A stretch of DNA of 64,000 nucleotides from Thermoanaerobacteraceae bacterium (GTDB lineage Bacteria; Bacillota; Thermoanaerobacteria; Thermoanaerobacterales; UBA4877). A program made the position numbers and the translations under genes. Below the pieces are notes generated by a model. The model worked only from the letters and a program-made list of their open reading frames with translations, was not told the origin of the DNA and did no database searches. Below, piece after piece: positions 1 through 9,531 of this stretch (position 1 is the first letter of the stretch; each line of letters starts with the position of its first letter). Location of the stretch: positions 12,197 through 76,196 of the forward strand of contig JASEJQ010000004.1 of NCBI GenBank assembly GCA_030016635.1, in the 5' to 3' direction.

Positions 1-305
1 TTTGAACTCCAGCATATATACAGGGCCCTTGAGGTCATTGCCAAGGAGGCTGATTTGATACAGTCTTACCTGTACAAAAACAGTCTAAGAATTTCCAAGA
101 GGAATACAGGTGTGCTGTATTACGACTGCACGAATTACTTCTTTGAAATCGAACAGGAAGAGGGGTTGAAACAATATGGTGTTTCAAAAGCACATAGAAA
201 AGAAGCTGAACGGAAAATATACATGTCATGAAATCATTAATGGATTAAGAGATATGAATTTCTTGGAAGTAAAGGGCGAGGGTTACATACCTGTTTACAC
301 AAGAA
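1..305 (+). pseudogene. IS1634/IS4-type transposase remnant, internally deleted
   Basis: The first reading frame runs in from the window edge to a TGA at 229-231 and contains YYDCTNYFFEIEQEEG followed by KQYGVSKAHRK, the DDE-region signature of IS1634-type transposases. Normally several hundred residues follow. Here the frame is abandoned, and the next frame (from about 195) reads NGKYTCHEIINGLRDMNF and ends in GYIPVYTR, which looks like the C-terminal tail of the same family. The middle appears to be deleted and the element is dead. No terminal inverted repeat was identified. The family call rests on remembered motif similarity. Confidence 0.6.
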
Positions 306-389
306 TATTTTTTACTTTTATCTTGAAATATTATACACTTGAATACACATTTACAGTAGGTTATACTAAAGCAGGAGGGGGGGAGAGGA

Positions 390-3107
390 TTGAAACGCAT
401 TGATACTGTCTATGAGACTATAAAGGAATTATGCGATAAGCAGTTGATGAAGGGAAAATGTACAGGTGTATCTGCTTATGAGGTGGCAAAACTTTTAAAT
501 CTTCAGAGGACAAATGTAAGTGCTGACCTCAATAAGCTTTGCAAAGAGGGCAAGTTGATAAAAATTGAAGGTAAACCTGTACTCTTCAGGATAAACAATG
601 GGTTCAAGGAAAACGTTAATCAAAATAACCTGCTTTCTGAAGAATTCAATAACCTGATAGGATATGACGCCAGCTTAAAGGGGCCTATATTAGCTGCTCA
701 GGCTGCTATTTTATATCCGCCAAGAGGGCTTAATACCTTGATTGTAGGAGAAACAGGGGTTGGCAAATCCATGTTTGCAGAATTGATGTATAGATATGCC
801 AAGAAAATAGGACGCATCTCACCAGATGGTGAATTTATTACATTCAACTGTGCGGATTATGCCAACAACCCTCAACTTTTAATTTCTCAGCTCTTTGGTG
901 TGAAGAAGGGTGCATATACGGGTGCAGATAGGGACAGGGATGGCCTGGTGGCCAAGGCTGACGGCGGTATACTGTTTTTGGATGAGGTGCATAGACTACC
1001 ACCTGAGGGACAGGAGATGCTCTTTACCCTTATGGACAAGGGTATATATAAAGCCCTTGGCGAGGTGGACAATACCCGTAAGGCTAATGTACTTATCATA
1101 TGTGCCACAACCGAAAATCCCGAATCTGCTCTCTTAAAGACATTTATACGCAGGATACCTGTTCTGATAAAGCTGCCGCCGCTTAGAGAAAGGACATTAA
1201 AGGAGCGATATGAACTTTTGAAGTTCTTCTTGAAAAATGAGGCTACAAGGATCGGCAGGTATATAATAGTCAGTGCTAACGCTTTAAAATCTCTCCTCTT
1301 ATATGACTGCACAAATAATGTAGGTGGACTTAAATCTGATATACAGCTTGCATGTGCAAGGGCTTTTTTGACAAGCACGATGAAAGGGTTGAGCAGTGTG
1401 GAGCTTAGAAGTGCAGACCTCCCTGAATATGTGAGGATAGCACTCAGGTATGTAAACGGAAAAGAGGCTCAACTTAGAGAGATGGGTATAGGAGAAAACG
1501 AGATTATATTTAAGGGCAATGAGACGATAGAGGTAACACCATCAACCAATATAGAAAATGAGCCAAGTATATATGATATGATAGATAACAAGAGGAAAGA
1601 ACTTATTGAAAAAGGCCTTAGCAGTGAGGAGATAAACTTTCTTATTGGGGTTGATATTAACTCATATTTCAGGAGATTTATAGGCAGATTTGACAGTATC
1701 AATAATGATGAGCTCTATAAGATAGTAGATAAACAGCTTGTTGAAACAGTAAGGAGCTTTTTAAGTGAGGCCTCTAAAAATCTTGATAGGCTTTTTGCCT
1801 CCAAAACATTCTTTGGCCTGTGTATCCATCTGTCTAGTACAATGGAGAGGATGAAAAAGGGTCTACCAATTGTAAACTATCAATTGGAGGAGATACAAAA
1901 GAGCCATCCTGAAGAATACAAAGAGGCATTAAAGCTAAAGGATATGATAAAGCAGGAATGGGATATAGAGCTTCCTGATGATGAGGTTGGCTATATAGCA
2001 ATGTTTCTTACATTGGAAGACACCATAGATGAGAATACACATGTAGGCGTTGTTGTTGCAATGCATGGAAGCTCGACTGCATCTTCTATGGTGGATGTGG
2101 TGAATAAACTCCTTGGTGTAAGCCATGCAAAAGGTTATGATATGCCTCTTGATCAGAAACCCGAGGAAGCTCTTTTAAGACTTAAAGATCTTATAATGTC
2201 AGTCAACAATGGAAAGGGCGTAATCCTGCTCTATGATATGGGTTCGTTTGGAATGATGGGAGATGTTATATACGAAGAGACAGGTATACCAATAAGGTCT
2301 ATGGATATGGTAAGTACTCCCATTGCCCTTGAGGCTACAAGGAAGGCACTGTTCAATACGACACTGGATGAGGTTTTTGACGGTTTAAAACTTGCCAGTG
2401 GCTATGACTCCAGGATACAGCTGGATGTAAGAAGAGAAAAATCGTCTCAAAATAGTATTATTTTGTCTGTATGTGCTACAGGGTTAGGCAGCGCTGTGAA
2501 GTTGAAAAACTATGTAGAGGACAGAATTGACTTGAGGGGTATAGAGATATTGCCGCTGGGTGTAACTAATAAAAAAGTCTTTGTAAATGAAATCAAGAAT
2601 ATAAAGGACAACAGGGAAATCATAGCTGTAATAGGTTCTATAAATCCCGGACTATATGACATACCGTTTTTCTCGGCAGCAGACATATTTAGAAAAGAAA
2701 GGCTCAGTGAGCTGCAGTATTTTATAGATAGCAGTTGCTTTAAAAATGATATATACAAAAATATGGAGGATGTATTAGAAAAAGAAATGGTTCTCTATGA
2801 TGTTACATTTCTAATACAGGAAATCAAAACAATAATTATTACCATTGGGGAAGTAATGAATAGAAAAATAGATGATGACACATCAGTGGGAATCATACTT
2901 CACATAGCATGTCTCGTAGAGAGGATGCTGAAAGACAGCTCATATCATAATACTATGAAAGAAGATGTGAAAAAGAGAGTTATACAAGGAAATGAGGAGA
3001 TTTATGAAAAATTTCAAGGGATTTTCAATCCAATAGAAGAACATTATAATATAAAAATAGGCGAAGATGAAATCTTGTATCTGATGGACATTATACTGCA
3101 GGTTTAA
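390..3107 (+). CDS. LevR/CelR-type sigma-54 activator with PTS regulation domains
   Basis: This 905-residue activator of sigma-54 RNA polymerase starts at a TTG behind a long GGAGGGGGGGAGAGG ribosome site. Domains in order: an N-terminal winged helix (about 10-65); an AAA+ domain with Walker A GETGVGKS (120-127), the sigma-54 contact loop as GAYTGA (174-179) and Walker B GGILFLDE (192-199); a PRD with a conserved His (CIHLSSTMERM); an EIIA-Man-like domain (VVVAMHGSSTA); an EIIB-like domain (VCATGLGSA); and a second PRD (ILHIACLVERM). LevR-family proteins are phosphorylated by HPr and by their cognate IIB, which couples activity to sugar supply. The perfect -24/-12 promoter just downstream fits control of the adjacent PTS genes. 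Length and domain order are normal for the family. Confidence 0.93.
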   Translation: MKRIDTVYETIKELCDKQLMKGKCTGVSAYEVAKLLNLQRTNVSADLNKLCKEGKLIKIEGKPVLFRINNGFKENVNQNNLLSEEFNNLIGYDASLKGPILAAQAAILYPPRGLNTLIVGETGVGKSMFAELMYRYAKKIGRISPDGEFITFNCADYANNPQLLISQLFGVKKGAYTGADRDRDGLVAKADGGILFLDEVHRLPPEGQEMLFTLMDKGIYKALGEVDNTRKANVLIICATTENPESALLKTFIRRIPVLIKLPPLRERTLKERYELLKFFLKNEATRIGRYIIVSANALKSLLLYDCTNNVGGLKSDIQLACARAFLTSTMKGLSSVELRSADLPEYVRIALRYVNGKEAQLREMGIGENEIIFKGNETIEVTPSTNIENEPSIYDMIDNKRKELIEKGLSSEEINFLIGVDINSYFRRFIGRFDSINNDELYKIVDKQLVETVRSFLSEASKNLDRLFASKTFFGLCIHLSSTMERMKKGLPIVNYQLEEIQKSHPEEYKEALKLKDMIKQEWDIELPDDEVGYIAMFLTLEDTIDENTHVGVVVAMHGSSTASSMVDVVNKLLGVSHAKGYDMPLDQKPEEALLRLKDLIMSVNNGKGVILLYDMGSFGMMGDVIYEETGIPIRSMDMVSTPIALEATRKALFNTTLDEVFDGLKLASGYDSRIQLDVRREKSSQNSIILSVCATGLGSAVKLKNYVEDRIDLRGIEILPLGVTNKKVFVNEIKNIKDNREIIAVIGSINPGLYDIPFFSAADIFRKERLSELQYFIDSSCFKNDIYKNMEDVLEKEMVLYDVTFLIQEIKTIIITIGEVMNRKIDDDTSVGIILHIACLVERMLKDSSYHNTMKEDVKKRVIQGNEEIYEKFQGIFNPIEEHYNIKIGEDEILYLMDIILQV

Positions 3108-3120
3108 ACCTGCAGTTTTT
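3095..3120 (+). terminator. Intrinsic terminator overlapping the activator stop codon
   Basis: CTGCAGGTTTAAACCTGCAG is a perfect palindrome at 3096-3115, extended by one A-T pair, and is followed by TTTTT. The activator's stop codon TAA (3105-3107) lies at the centre of the palindrome. It separates the regulator from the sigma-54-driven operon. Confidence 0.85.
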
Positions 3121-3254
3121 GTTTATACGGTATTATACAGATTTCTTATCATTGGGAATCGTTTGCCTATATCAATGATACACATTTATACAATGCACTG
3201 TTTTTAGGATTCTTAAATGAATTTTTTTTGGAAAAACTGTTTACTTTCCTGCTT

Positions 3255-3270
3255 TGGCATGAAAATTGCT
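3255..3270 (+). promoter_or_regulatory. Sigma-54 (-24/-12) promoter of the PTS operon
   Basis: TGGCATGAAAATTGCT matches the sigma-54 consensus TGGCAYG-N4-TTGCW, with GG and GC exactly 12 bases apart. It lies 40 bp upstream of the IIB start codon and downstream of a LevR-type activator. Activator sites should lie further upstream. A small dyad ATAC-G-GTAT near 3126-3134 is a weak candidate only. Confidence 0.9.
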
Positions 3271-3309
3271 TCGATAAATGAGTGATAAAAAAATTTAGGA
3301 GGGTTATTT

Positions 3310-3615
3310 ATGAAAATATTATTGGTATGCGCGGCAGGTATGAGTACAAGTTTAGTTGTAGAAAAAATGAAAAAGGCAGTTAAACCTGAATATGGGGAGG
3401 TGGTGATAGATGCGGTACCTGTAGACCGATTTGAAGAAGTGGTAAAGGACTACGATGTAGTTCTTTTAGGGCCACAGATAAGATATAAAAAGAAAGATTT
3501 TGAAAAGATTACAGGTGAATTTGGCATACCCCTGGAGGTAATTAATCCTACTGATTATGGTATGGTAAGAGGCGATAAAATTTTAGAACAAGCATTAAAG
3601 CTAACCCAAAAATAA
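3310..3615 (+). CDS. celA: PTS lactose/cellobiose-type IIB component
   Basis: A 101-residue cytoplasmic phosphotransfer protein of the Lac/cellobiose PTS family. It opens with MKILLVCAAGMSTSLVVEKM, in which Cys7 is the phosphorylated cysteine of the CxxGMST loop. It accepts phosphate from the IIA protein and passes it to the sugar entering through IIC. The gene has a good AGGAGG ribosome site and is first in the sigma-54-driven operon, 15 bp before the IIC gene. Length is typical. The substrate is inferred from the GH1 gene at the end of the operon: cellobiose or another aryl/beta-glucoside. Confidence 0.93.
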   Translation: MKILLVCAAGMSTSLVVEKMKKAVKPEYGEVVIDAVPVDRFEEVVKDYDVVLLGPQIRYKKKDFEKITGEFGIPLEVINPTDYGMVRGDKILEQALKLTQK

Positions 3616-3630
3616 TAAAGGAGTGATATT

Positions 3631-4953
3631 ATGAATTTTTCTGAGAGATTAAATTCAGTTCTAGAAAACTACCTATTACCAGTGGCTGGTTTAATTGCAA
3701 ACCAAAGGCATTTGAAGTCTATGCGTGATGGACTTATATATACAATCCCATTTACTATAATGGGTGGTCTTGTCCTAATAGTTGCGAACCCGCCTATTGC
3801 CAAAGATGTACTTCCATCCAATTTCTTTTTAAAATTTATGGTGGCATGGAGGGATTGGGCTGCTGCAAATGCATATGCTATTCAACTCCCATTCAAGATG
3901 ACTATGGGGATAATGGCTTTATTTGTAGTAATAGGTGTGGCATACAGTTTGGCAAGAAGCTATAAGATGGATACTCTTTCAGCTTCTACGATAGCAGTAG
4001 CTACTTTTCTTATTGTAGCAGCTCCAATAAAGGATGGTAATATCCCAGCTGGATATATCGATGCAAAGGGTATTTTTACTGCTGTTATTATTGGATTGGG
4101 GAGTGTTGAAATCACAAGGTTTTTAAAATCCAGAAACATTACCATAAAAATGCCAGAAGGTGTACCACCTGCTGTTACATCTTCTTTTGACGCATTAATA
4201 CCGTTAGGTGTAAATGTACTCTTCTTTTATTTTGTAAGTCTTGTAGTGCAAAAACTTTCAGGGATGATAGTTCCACAGGCTATTATGACAATACTTGCCC
4301 CTGCAATAAAAGTCGTTGATTCTGCACCAGCAATATTTTTAGCTGCAACATTGGCACAACTTTTCTGGTTTGTAGGTATACATGGTGCGTCAATTGTAAA
4401 AACTGGGTTACTTCAGCCGTTCTTGGATCAAAATATCTTGGCTAATGCCGAAGCTGTGCTTAGTGGAAATTCTCTTCCATATGTCTTTACTAATCCGTTC
4501 TGGGCATATTTTATGGTACTGGGAGGCTCGGGTGCTACCCTTGGTTTTACTTTAATGTGTGTAAGGAGTAAGTCAAAGCAGCTAAATGCTCTAGGGAAAG
4601 TAGCACTTCTACCCGCATTATTTAATATTAATGAACCAATTATTTTTGGAACCCCTATGGTTTTAAATCCCATAATGTTTATACCGTTTGTGTTCGTCCA
4701 GGGCATTAATGGGGTAATTGCGTTTTATTTAACAAAACTAAATTTTGTAAATGCAGCTTTTATCAATGTGCCATGGACTACTCCAGCACCCATAGGAGCC
4801 TTTTTAGCTACAATGGATTGGAGGGCCATTATACTGGTGTTTGCATTACTTATACTTGATATGGTCTTGTATTATCCATTCTTTAAAATATATGAAAAAC
4901 AGTTGATTGAACAAGAGGGTGAGGAAGAGGGTATTCAAGAAGAAGTCGTATAA
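3631..4953 (+). CDS. celB: PTS lactose/cellobiose-type IIC permease
   Basis: A 440-residue integral membrane protein, full length for the family, with about ten hydrophobic segments. The conserved IIC features are present: the FNINEPIIFGTPMVLNP loop (about residues 330-345, containing NEPIIFG) and the GIHGASIV segment near residue 250. It forms the channel through which the beta-glucoside is taken up and phosphorylated, working with the IIB gene before it and the IIA gene after it. The C-terminus is acidic, ending in EEEGIQEEVV. No anomaly seen. Confidence 0.95.
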   Translation: MNFSERLNSVLENYLLPVAGLIANQRHLKSMRDGLIYTIPFTIMGGLVLIVANPPIAKDVLPSNFFLKFMVAWRDWAAANAYAIQLPFKMTMGIMALFVVIGVAYSLARSYKMDTLSASTIAVATFLIVAAPIKDGNIPAGYIDAKGIFTAVIIGLGSVEITRFLKSRNITIKMPEGVPPAVTSSFDALIPLGVNVLFFYFVSLVVQKLSGMIVPQAIMTILAPAIKVVDSAPAIFLAATLAQLFWFVGIHGASIVKTGLLQPFLDQNILANAEAVLSGNSLPYVFTNPFWAYFMVLGGSGATLGFTLMCVRSKSKQLNALGKVALLPALFNINEPIIFGTPMVLNPIMFIPFVFVQGINGVIAFYLTKLNFVNAAFINVPWTTPAPIGAFLATMDWRAIILVFALLILDMVLYYPFFKIYEKQLIEQEGEEEGIQEEVV

Positions 4954-4980
4954 AATTTTCAATAGTGAGGGACGAGGCGA

Positions 4981-5304
4981 ATGGACTTTGAACAGATTGT
5001 GTTTGAGATCATAGTGCATGCGGGAAATGCCAGGAGCGATGCCTTTGAGGCATTAGCATCTGCAAGAGAGGGTAATTTTAATGAAGCCTATAAATTAATA
5101 GATAAGGTTAAAGAAGAACTACAGAAAGCTCACGAAATTCAAAATGATCTAATTAGTTCAGAGGCAAAAGGCGAACATATACAACCAAACCTACTTTTAG
5201 TCCATGCTGAAGATCATTTAATGAATGCTATATTGGCCAAAGACTTAATTATAGAGCTTATTCATCTATATGAGGATAATCAAAAGTGTATGGTTAAGAA
5301 ATGA
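4981..5304 (+). CDS. celC: PTS lactose/cellobiose-type IIA component
   Basis: A 107-residue, mostly helical IIA protein of the Lac/cellobiose family. Helices forming the usual trimeric bundle are predicted from the sequence. The motif LLLVHAEDHLMNA contains His75, the probable phosphorylation site, and His79. It takes phosphate from HPr and donates it to IIB Cys7. It lies 27 bp after the IIC gene in the same operon. Confidence 0.93.
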   Translation: MDFEQIVFEIIVHAGNARSDAFEALASAREGNFNEAYKLIDKVKEELQKAHEIQNDLISSEAKGEHIQPNLLLVHAEDHLMNAILAKDLIIELIHLYEDNQKCMVKK

Positions 5305-5386
5305 GTGGCGAGAGTTAATAATAATGTTTCTAATACATGATAAACTGCATTAAGATAATGTATTTCGAAAAGATAATACATTTTAA

Positions 5387-5416
5387 TTGAGACAACCTAT
5401 AAAATATAAATATAAT
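5387..5416 (+). promoter_or_regulatory. Possible sigma-A promoter upstream of the 6-phospho-beta-glucosidase gene
   Basis: TTGAGA (5387-5392) and TATAAT (5411-5416) are separated by 18 bp in an AT-rich 220-bp gap between the IIA gene and the GH1 gene. It would let the hydrolase be made independently of the sigma-54 promoter. The match is fair, but AT-rich DNA gives chance matches. Confidence 0.4.
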
Positions 5417-5509
5417 AATTTTACAGTGGCCGCTGTATAAAAGATAAACTGGAAATGATTTAAATTTTTAGTTTATAAAAGATTGTAGAATTATTGTTCT
5501 CAATTATGA

Positions 5510-6934
<1,425 letters not shown>

Positions 6935-6986
6935 TTAAATTGTTTTGATAAATTAAGTAAAACAGGAAAGTAAAATAAGACTCATT

Positions 6987-7028
6987 ATGATAGCCTTATA
7001 TAAATAATATATAGGGCTATCATTTTTT
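6987..7028 (+). terminator. Intrinsic terminator after the 6-phospho-beta-glucosidase gene
   Basis: ATGATAGCC (6987-6995) pairs with GGCTATCAT (7015-7023) around an AT-rich loop and runs into TTTTTT. Confidence 0.8.
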
Positions 7029-7122
7029 AATGCAATATGTATTCCTGTAAAAGACAAATTTTTAATTTGTATCCCTCATATATGGACTATTCTAAAATTT
7101 TTTTAAGACGAATAAAATACTA

Positions 7123-7151
7123 TTGACTACAGCAAAATATATTTCTATAAT
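7123..7151 (+). promoter_or_regulatory. Sigma-A promoter of the branched-chain amino acid transport operon
   Basis: TTGACT (7123-7128), a 17-bp spacer and a perfect TATAAT (7146-7151) lie about 210 bp upstream of the binding-protein gene. This implies a leader RNA of about 200 nt. Confidence 0.75.
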
Positions 7152-7225
7152 TATATCATCAAGTATAAATATAAATGACATAATTGTTCGACATAACTTA
7201 TTTAGTACGGTACGATGGGCAGGTA

Positions 7226-7294
7226 ATGGATAAAAACAATTGGGTTTTTATCCGATTTTTATTAGGTTTGTTTTTATATATGATTGGGGGGTGA
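7226..7294 (+). promoter_or_regulatory. Leader with terminator hairpin and possible 22-residue leader peptide
   Basis: GGATAAAAAC (7228-7237) and GTTTTTATCC (7244-7253) form a 10-bp hairpin followed by GATTTTTATT. This resembles an intrinsic terminator lying between the promoter and the transport genes. An open frame from ATG at 7226 to TGA at 7292 overlaps it and encodes a short, very hydrophobic peptide rich in Leu, Ile, Phe and Trp. A second inverted pair, AGATTTTTT and AAAAAATCT, lies near 7303-7332. This could be an attenuator of the importer operon. No known riboswitch or T-box motif is visible, and the ribosome site of the peptide is weak. Confidence 0.4.
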
Positions 7295-7359
7295 AATAGA
7301 GGGTAAGATTTTTTGCTTGTTATGAAAAAATCTAAATTTAGAAACGAGGGGGGAAGTTT

Positions 7360-8553
7360 ATGAAGAAACGTTTTTTAGTAGTAATGTCTTTGCTAATGGT
7401 TTTGTCATTGGTCATTGCTGGATGTGGTGGACAGCAGGCGCAGCAGTCACAGAGCGGCGGTGGACAGAGCACCGGGGAAACTATTAAGATAGGTGCTAAC
7501 TTTGAGTTAACCGGTACCATGGCTGCATACGGAAGGACTTCAGTCAATGCAGTAAAGATGGCTGCCGATGAATGGAATGCCAACGGCGGTCTTCTTGGGA
7601 AACAAATTGAGGTTATTGAAGCCGATAATAAGTCCCTTCCTGATGAGTCAACCAATGCAGCAACAAGGCTTGTAACACAGGACAAGGTTGTTGCCATAGT
7701 GGGTACTTCTGCCAGCACGACCACTCTGGGTATGGTGCCTGTGGTGCAGCAGTATAAAATTCCTACCATTGCTACTACAGCTACAAACCCTGACGTAACA
7801 GTGGACCCGAAGAGCAAGGAGACATACAAGTATATGTTCAGGGCTTGCTTCATTGACCCATTCCAGGGTGTTGTAGGTGCTAACTTTGCATACAATGACT
7901 TAGGTGCCAGAAATGCCGTTCTCTATATAGATGACAAGGATGCTTTCTCAGTCGGCCTGGCCAAGTTCTTCAAGGAAAACTTTGAGAAGCTCGGCGGCAA
8001 GATACTCTCAGAGGAGCATTATGTGGCAGGCGACCAGGACTTCAGGTCTACCCTTACAAAGATACAGTCAATGAATCCAGATGTTATATATGAGCCTGGC
8101 CATTATCAGGAAACTGGTATGATTATTAAGCAGGCCAGAGAGATGGGCATAACCACACCAATAGTTGGTGGTGATGGTTGGGATTCACCGGACCTTGTAA
8201 AGATAGCAGGGCCGGAGAACATGAACAATGTGTTCATGAGCAATCACTTCATACCATCTGACCCTGATCCAAAGATCCAGAACTTTGTGAAGGCATACAA
8301 GGATAAGTTCGGTGAGGTACCGGACGCCAAGGCTGTCCTGGCTTATGAAGCAGCAAATATTATGTTTACCGGTATAAAGAATGCCAACTCTACCAAAGGC
8401 GACGATATTGTAGCTGCCTTAGAAGGGCTAAAAGACTATCCTGGACTTACAGGAAACATCACCTTTGATGGCCAGCACAATCCTGTAAAGCCAGCTATAA
8501 TCATTGAGTTTAAGAATGGCGAACAGGTAATGAGGGGTAGGGTTAACCCATAG
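7360..8553 (+). CDS. livK: Branched-chain amino acid ABC transporter, substrate-binding lipoprotein
   Basis: A 397-residue extracytoplasmic binding protein. It has a lipoprotein signal peptide ending in VIAGC (lipidated Cys22), followed by a Gln/Ser/Gly-rich linker and a type-1 periplasmic-binding fold (KIGANFELTGTMAAYG; later VAIVGTSASTTTLGMVPV). It captures Leu/Ile/Val or related amino acids and delivers them to the LivHM channel. It is first gene of a five-gene liv operon, and its start is set by a strong GAGGGGGGAAG site. A stable hairpin just after its stop codon probably favours its expression over the permease genes. Exact ligand is inferred from operon context. Confidence 0.94.
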   Translation: MKKRFLVVMSLLMVLSLVIAGCGGQQAQQSQSGGGQSTGETIKIGANFELTGTMAAYGRTSVNAVKMAADEWNANGGLLGKQIEVIEADNKSLPDESTNAATRLVTQDKVVAIVGTSASTTTLGMVPVVQQYKIPTIATTATNPDVTVDPKSKETYKYMFRACFIDPFQGVVGANFAYNDLGARNAVLYIDDKDAFSVGLAKFFKENFEKLGGKILSEEHYVAGDQDFRSTLTKIQSMNPDVIYEPGHYQETGMIIKQAREMGITTPIVGGDGWDSPDLVKIAGPENMNNVFMSNHFIPSDPDPKIQNFVKAYKDKFGEVPDAKAVLAYEAANIMFTGIKNANSTKGDDIVAALEGLKDYPGLTGNITFDGQHNPVKPAIIIEFKNGEQVMRGRVNP

Positions 8554-8590
8554 CTGAGAGTCTAAACATATATCATAATAAATTCATATT

Positions 8591-8618
8591 CATAGGCGAG
8601 GTTCATGCCTCGCCTATG
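8591..8618 (+). promoter_or_regulatory. Intercistronic hairpin between livK and livH
   Basis: CATAGGCGAGG (8591-8601) pairs perfectly with CCTCGCCTATG (8608-8618) around TTCATG. There is no T-run, so it is more likely an mRNA-stabilising or partial-termination structure than a full terminator. An equivalent hairpin follows tctC at 47761-47787. Confidence 0.65.
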
Positions 8619-8645
8619 ATAAGTTTTAAGGAGAGGAGGAAATAT

Positions 8646-9530
8646 ATGCAGCAATTTTTGCAGCAGATGGTTAATGGTCTCTCTCTGGGAAGCATATATG
8701 CACTTATTGCCCTGGGTTATACCATGGTTTATGGAATCATCAGGCTTATCAATTTTGCTCATGGCGACATATACATGCTGGGTGCCTTTGCGGGCTTTTT
8801 TGCCATATCCGCCTTTCATTTGAGCTTTATACCGTCTCTAATCATTTCGATGGCCATATGCGCACTTGCAGGTATGCTTATCAAGAGGGTTGCCTATAAA
8901 CCCCTAAGGACAGCACCAAGGATATCTATGCTGATTACGGCTATTGGTGTATCACTGTTTCTGGAAAATGGTGGGCTCATGGTATTCTCTCCATCAATAA
9001 GGACCTTTCCTACGGTTTTCCCGGTTAAGACCTTTTCCTTTTTTGGCGGTCTTGTTAAACTTACTGTAAAAGATATAGTGGTGCTTACAGTAATGATAGT
9101 GATGCTCATATTGCTGCAGTACCTGGTATATCGCACAAAGATAGGCAAGGCTATGAGGGCAGTTTCATTTGATAAGGATGCTGCAAGCCTTATGGGTGTA
9201 GACGTTGACACAACCATTTCATATACATTTGCCATAGGTTCAGCTCTTGCAGCCGTTGCCGGTGTACTGGTAGGCATTTACTATAACTCTGTATGGCCGC
9301 TTATGGGCATTATGCCTGGCCTTAAAGCGTTTATAGCAGCTGTCTTAGGGGGCATAGGCATAATACCCGGTGCTGTGCTGGGAGGACTTTTGATTGGTGT
9401 TACAGAGACCCTTGTGGCCGGTTATGGCAATTCCCTTTACAGAGATGGCGTAGCTTTTGCAATACTGATTATTGTCCTTCTTTTGAGGCCGTCTGGACTC
9501 CTTGGCAAAAACCAGAGGGAGAAGGTGTGA
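8646..9530 (+). CDS. livH: Branched-chain amino acid ABC transporter permease LivH
   Basis: A 294-residue inner-membrane permease with about eight hydrophobic segments and the family motif NGLSLGSIYALIALGYTMVYG at the N-terminus. The ATG at 8646 is chosen because it sits correctly behind AAGGAGAGGAGG. An in-frame ATG at 8616 lies inside the intercistronic hairpin and lacks a ribosome site. LivH pairs with LivM to form the channel. The coding end and the livM start are one base apart, so translation is coupled. Confidence 0.94.
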   Translation: MQQFLQQMVNGLSLGSIYALIALGYTMVYGIIRLINFAHGDIYMLGAFAGFFAISAFHLSFIPSLIISMAICALAGMLIKRVAYKPLRTAPRISMLITAIGVSLFLENGGLMVFSPSIRTFPTVFPVKTFSFFGGLVKLTVKDIVVLTVMIVMLILLQYLVYRTKIGKAMRAVSFDKDAASLMGVDVDTTISYTFAIGSALAAVAGVLVGIYYNSVWPLMGIMPGLKAFIAAVLGGIGIIPGAVLGGLLIGVTETLVAGYGNSLYRDGVAFAILIIVLLLRPSGLLGKNQREKV

Positions 9531-9531
9531 T

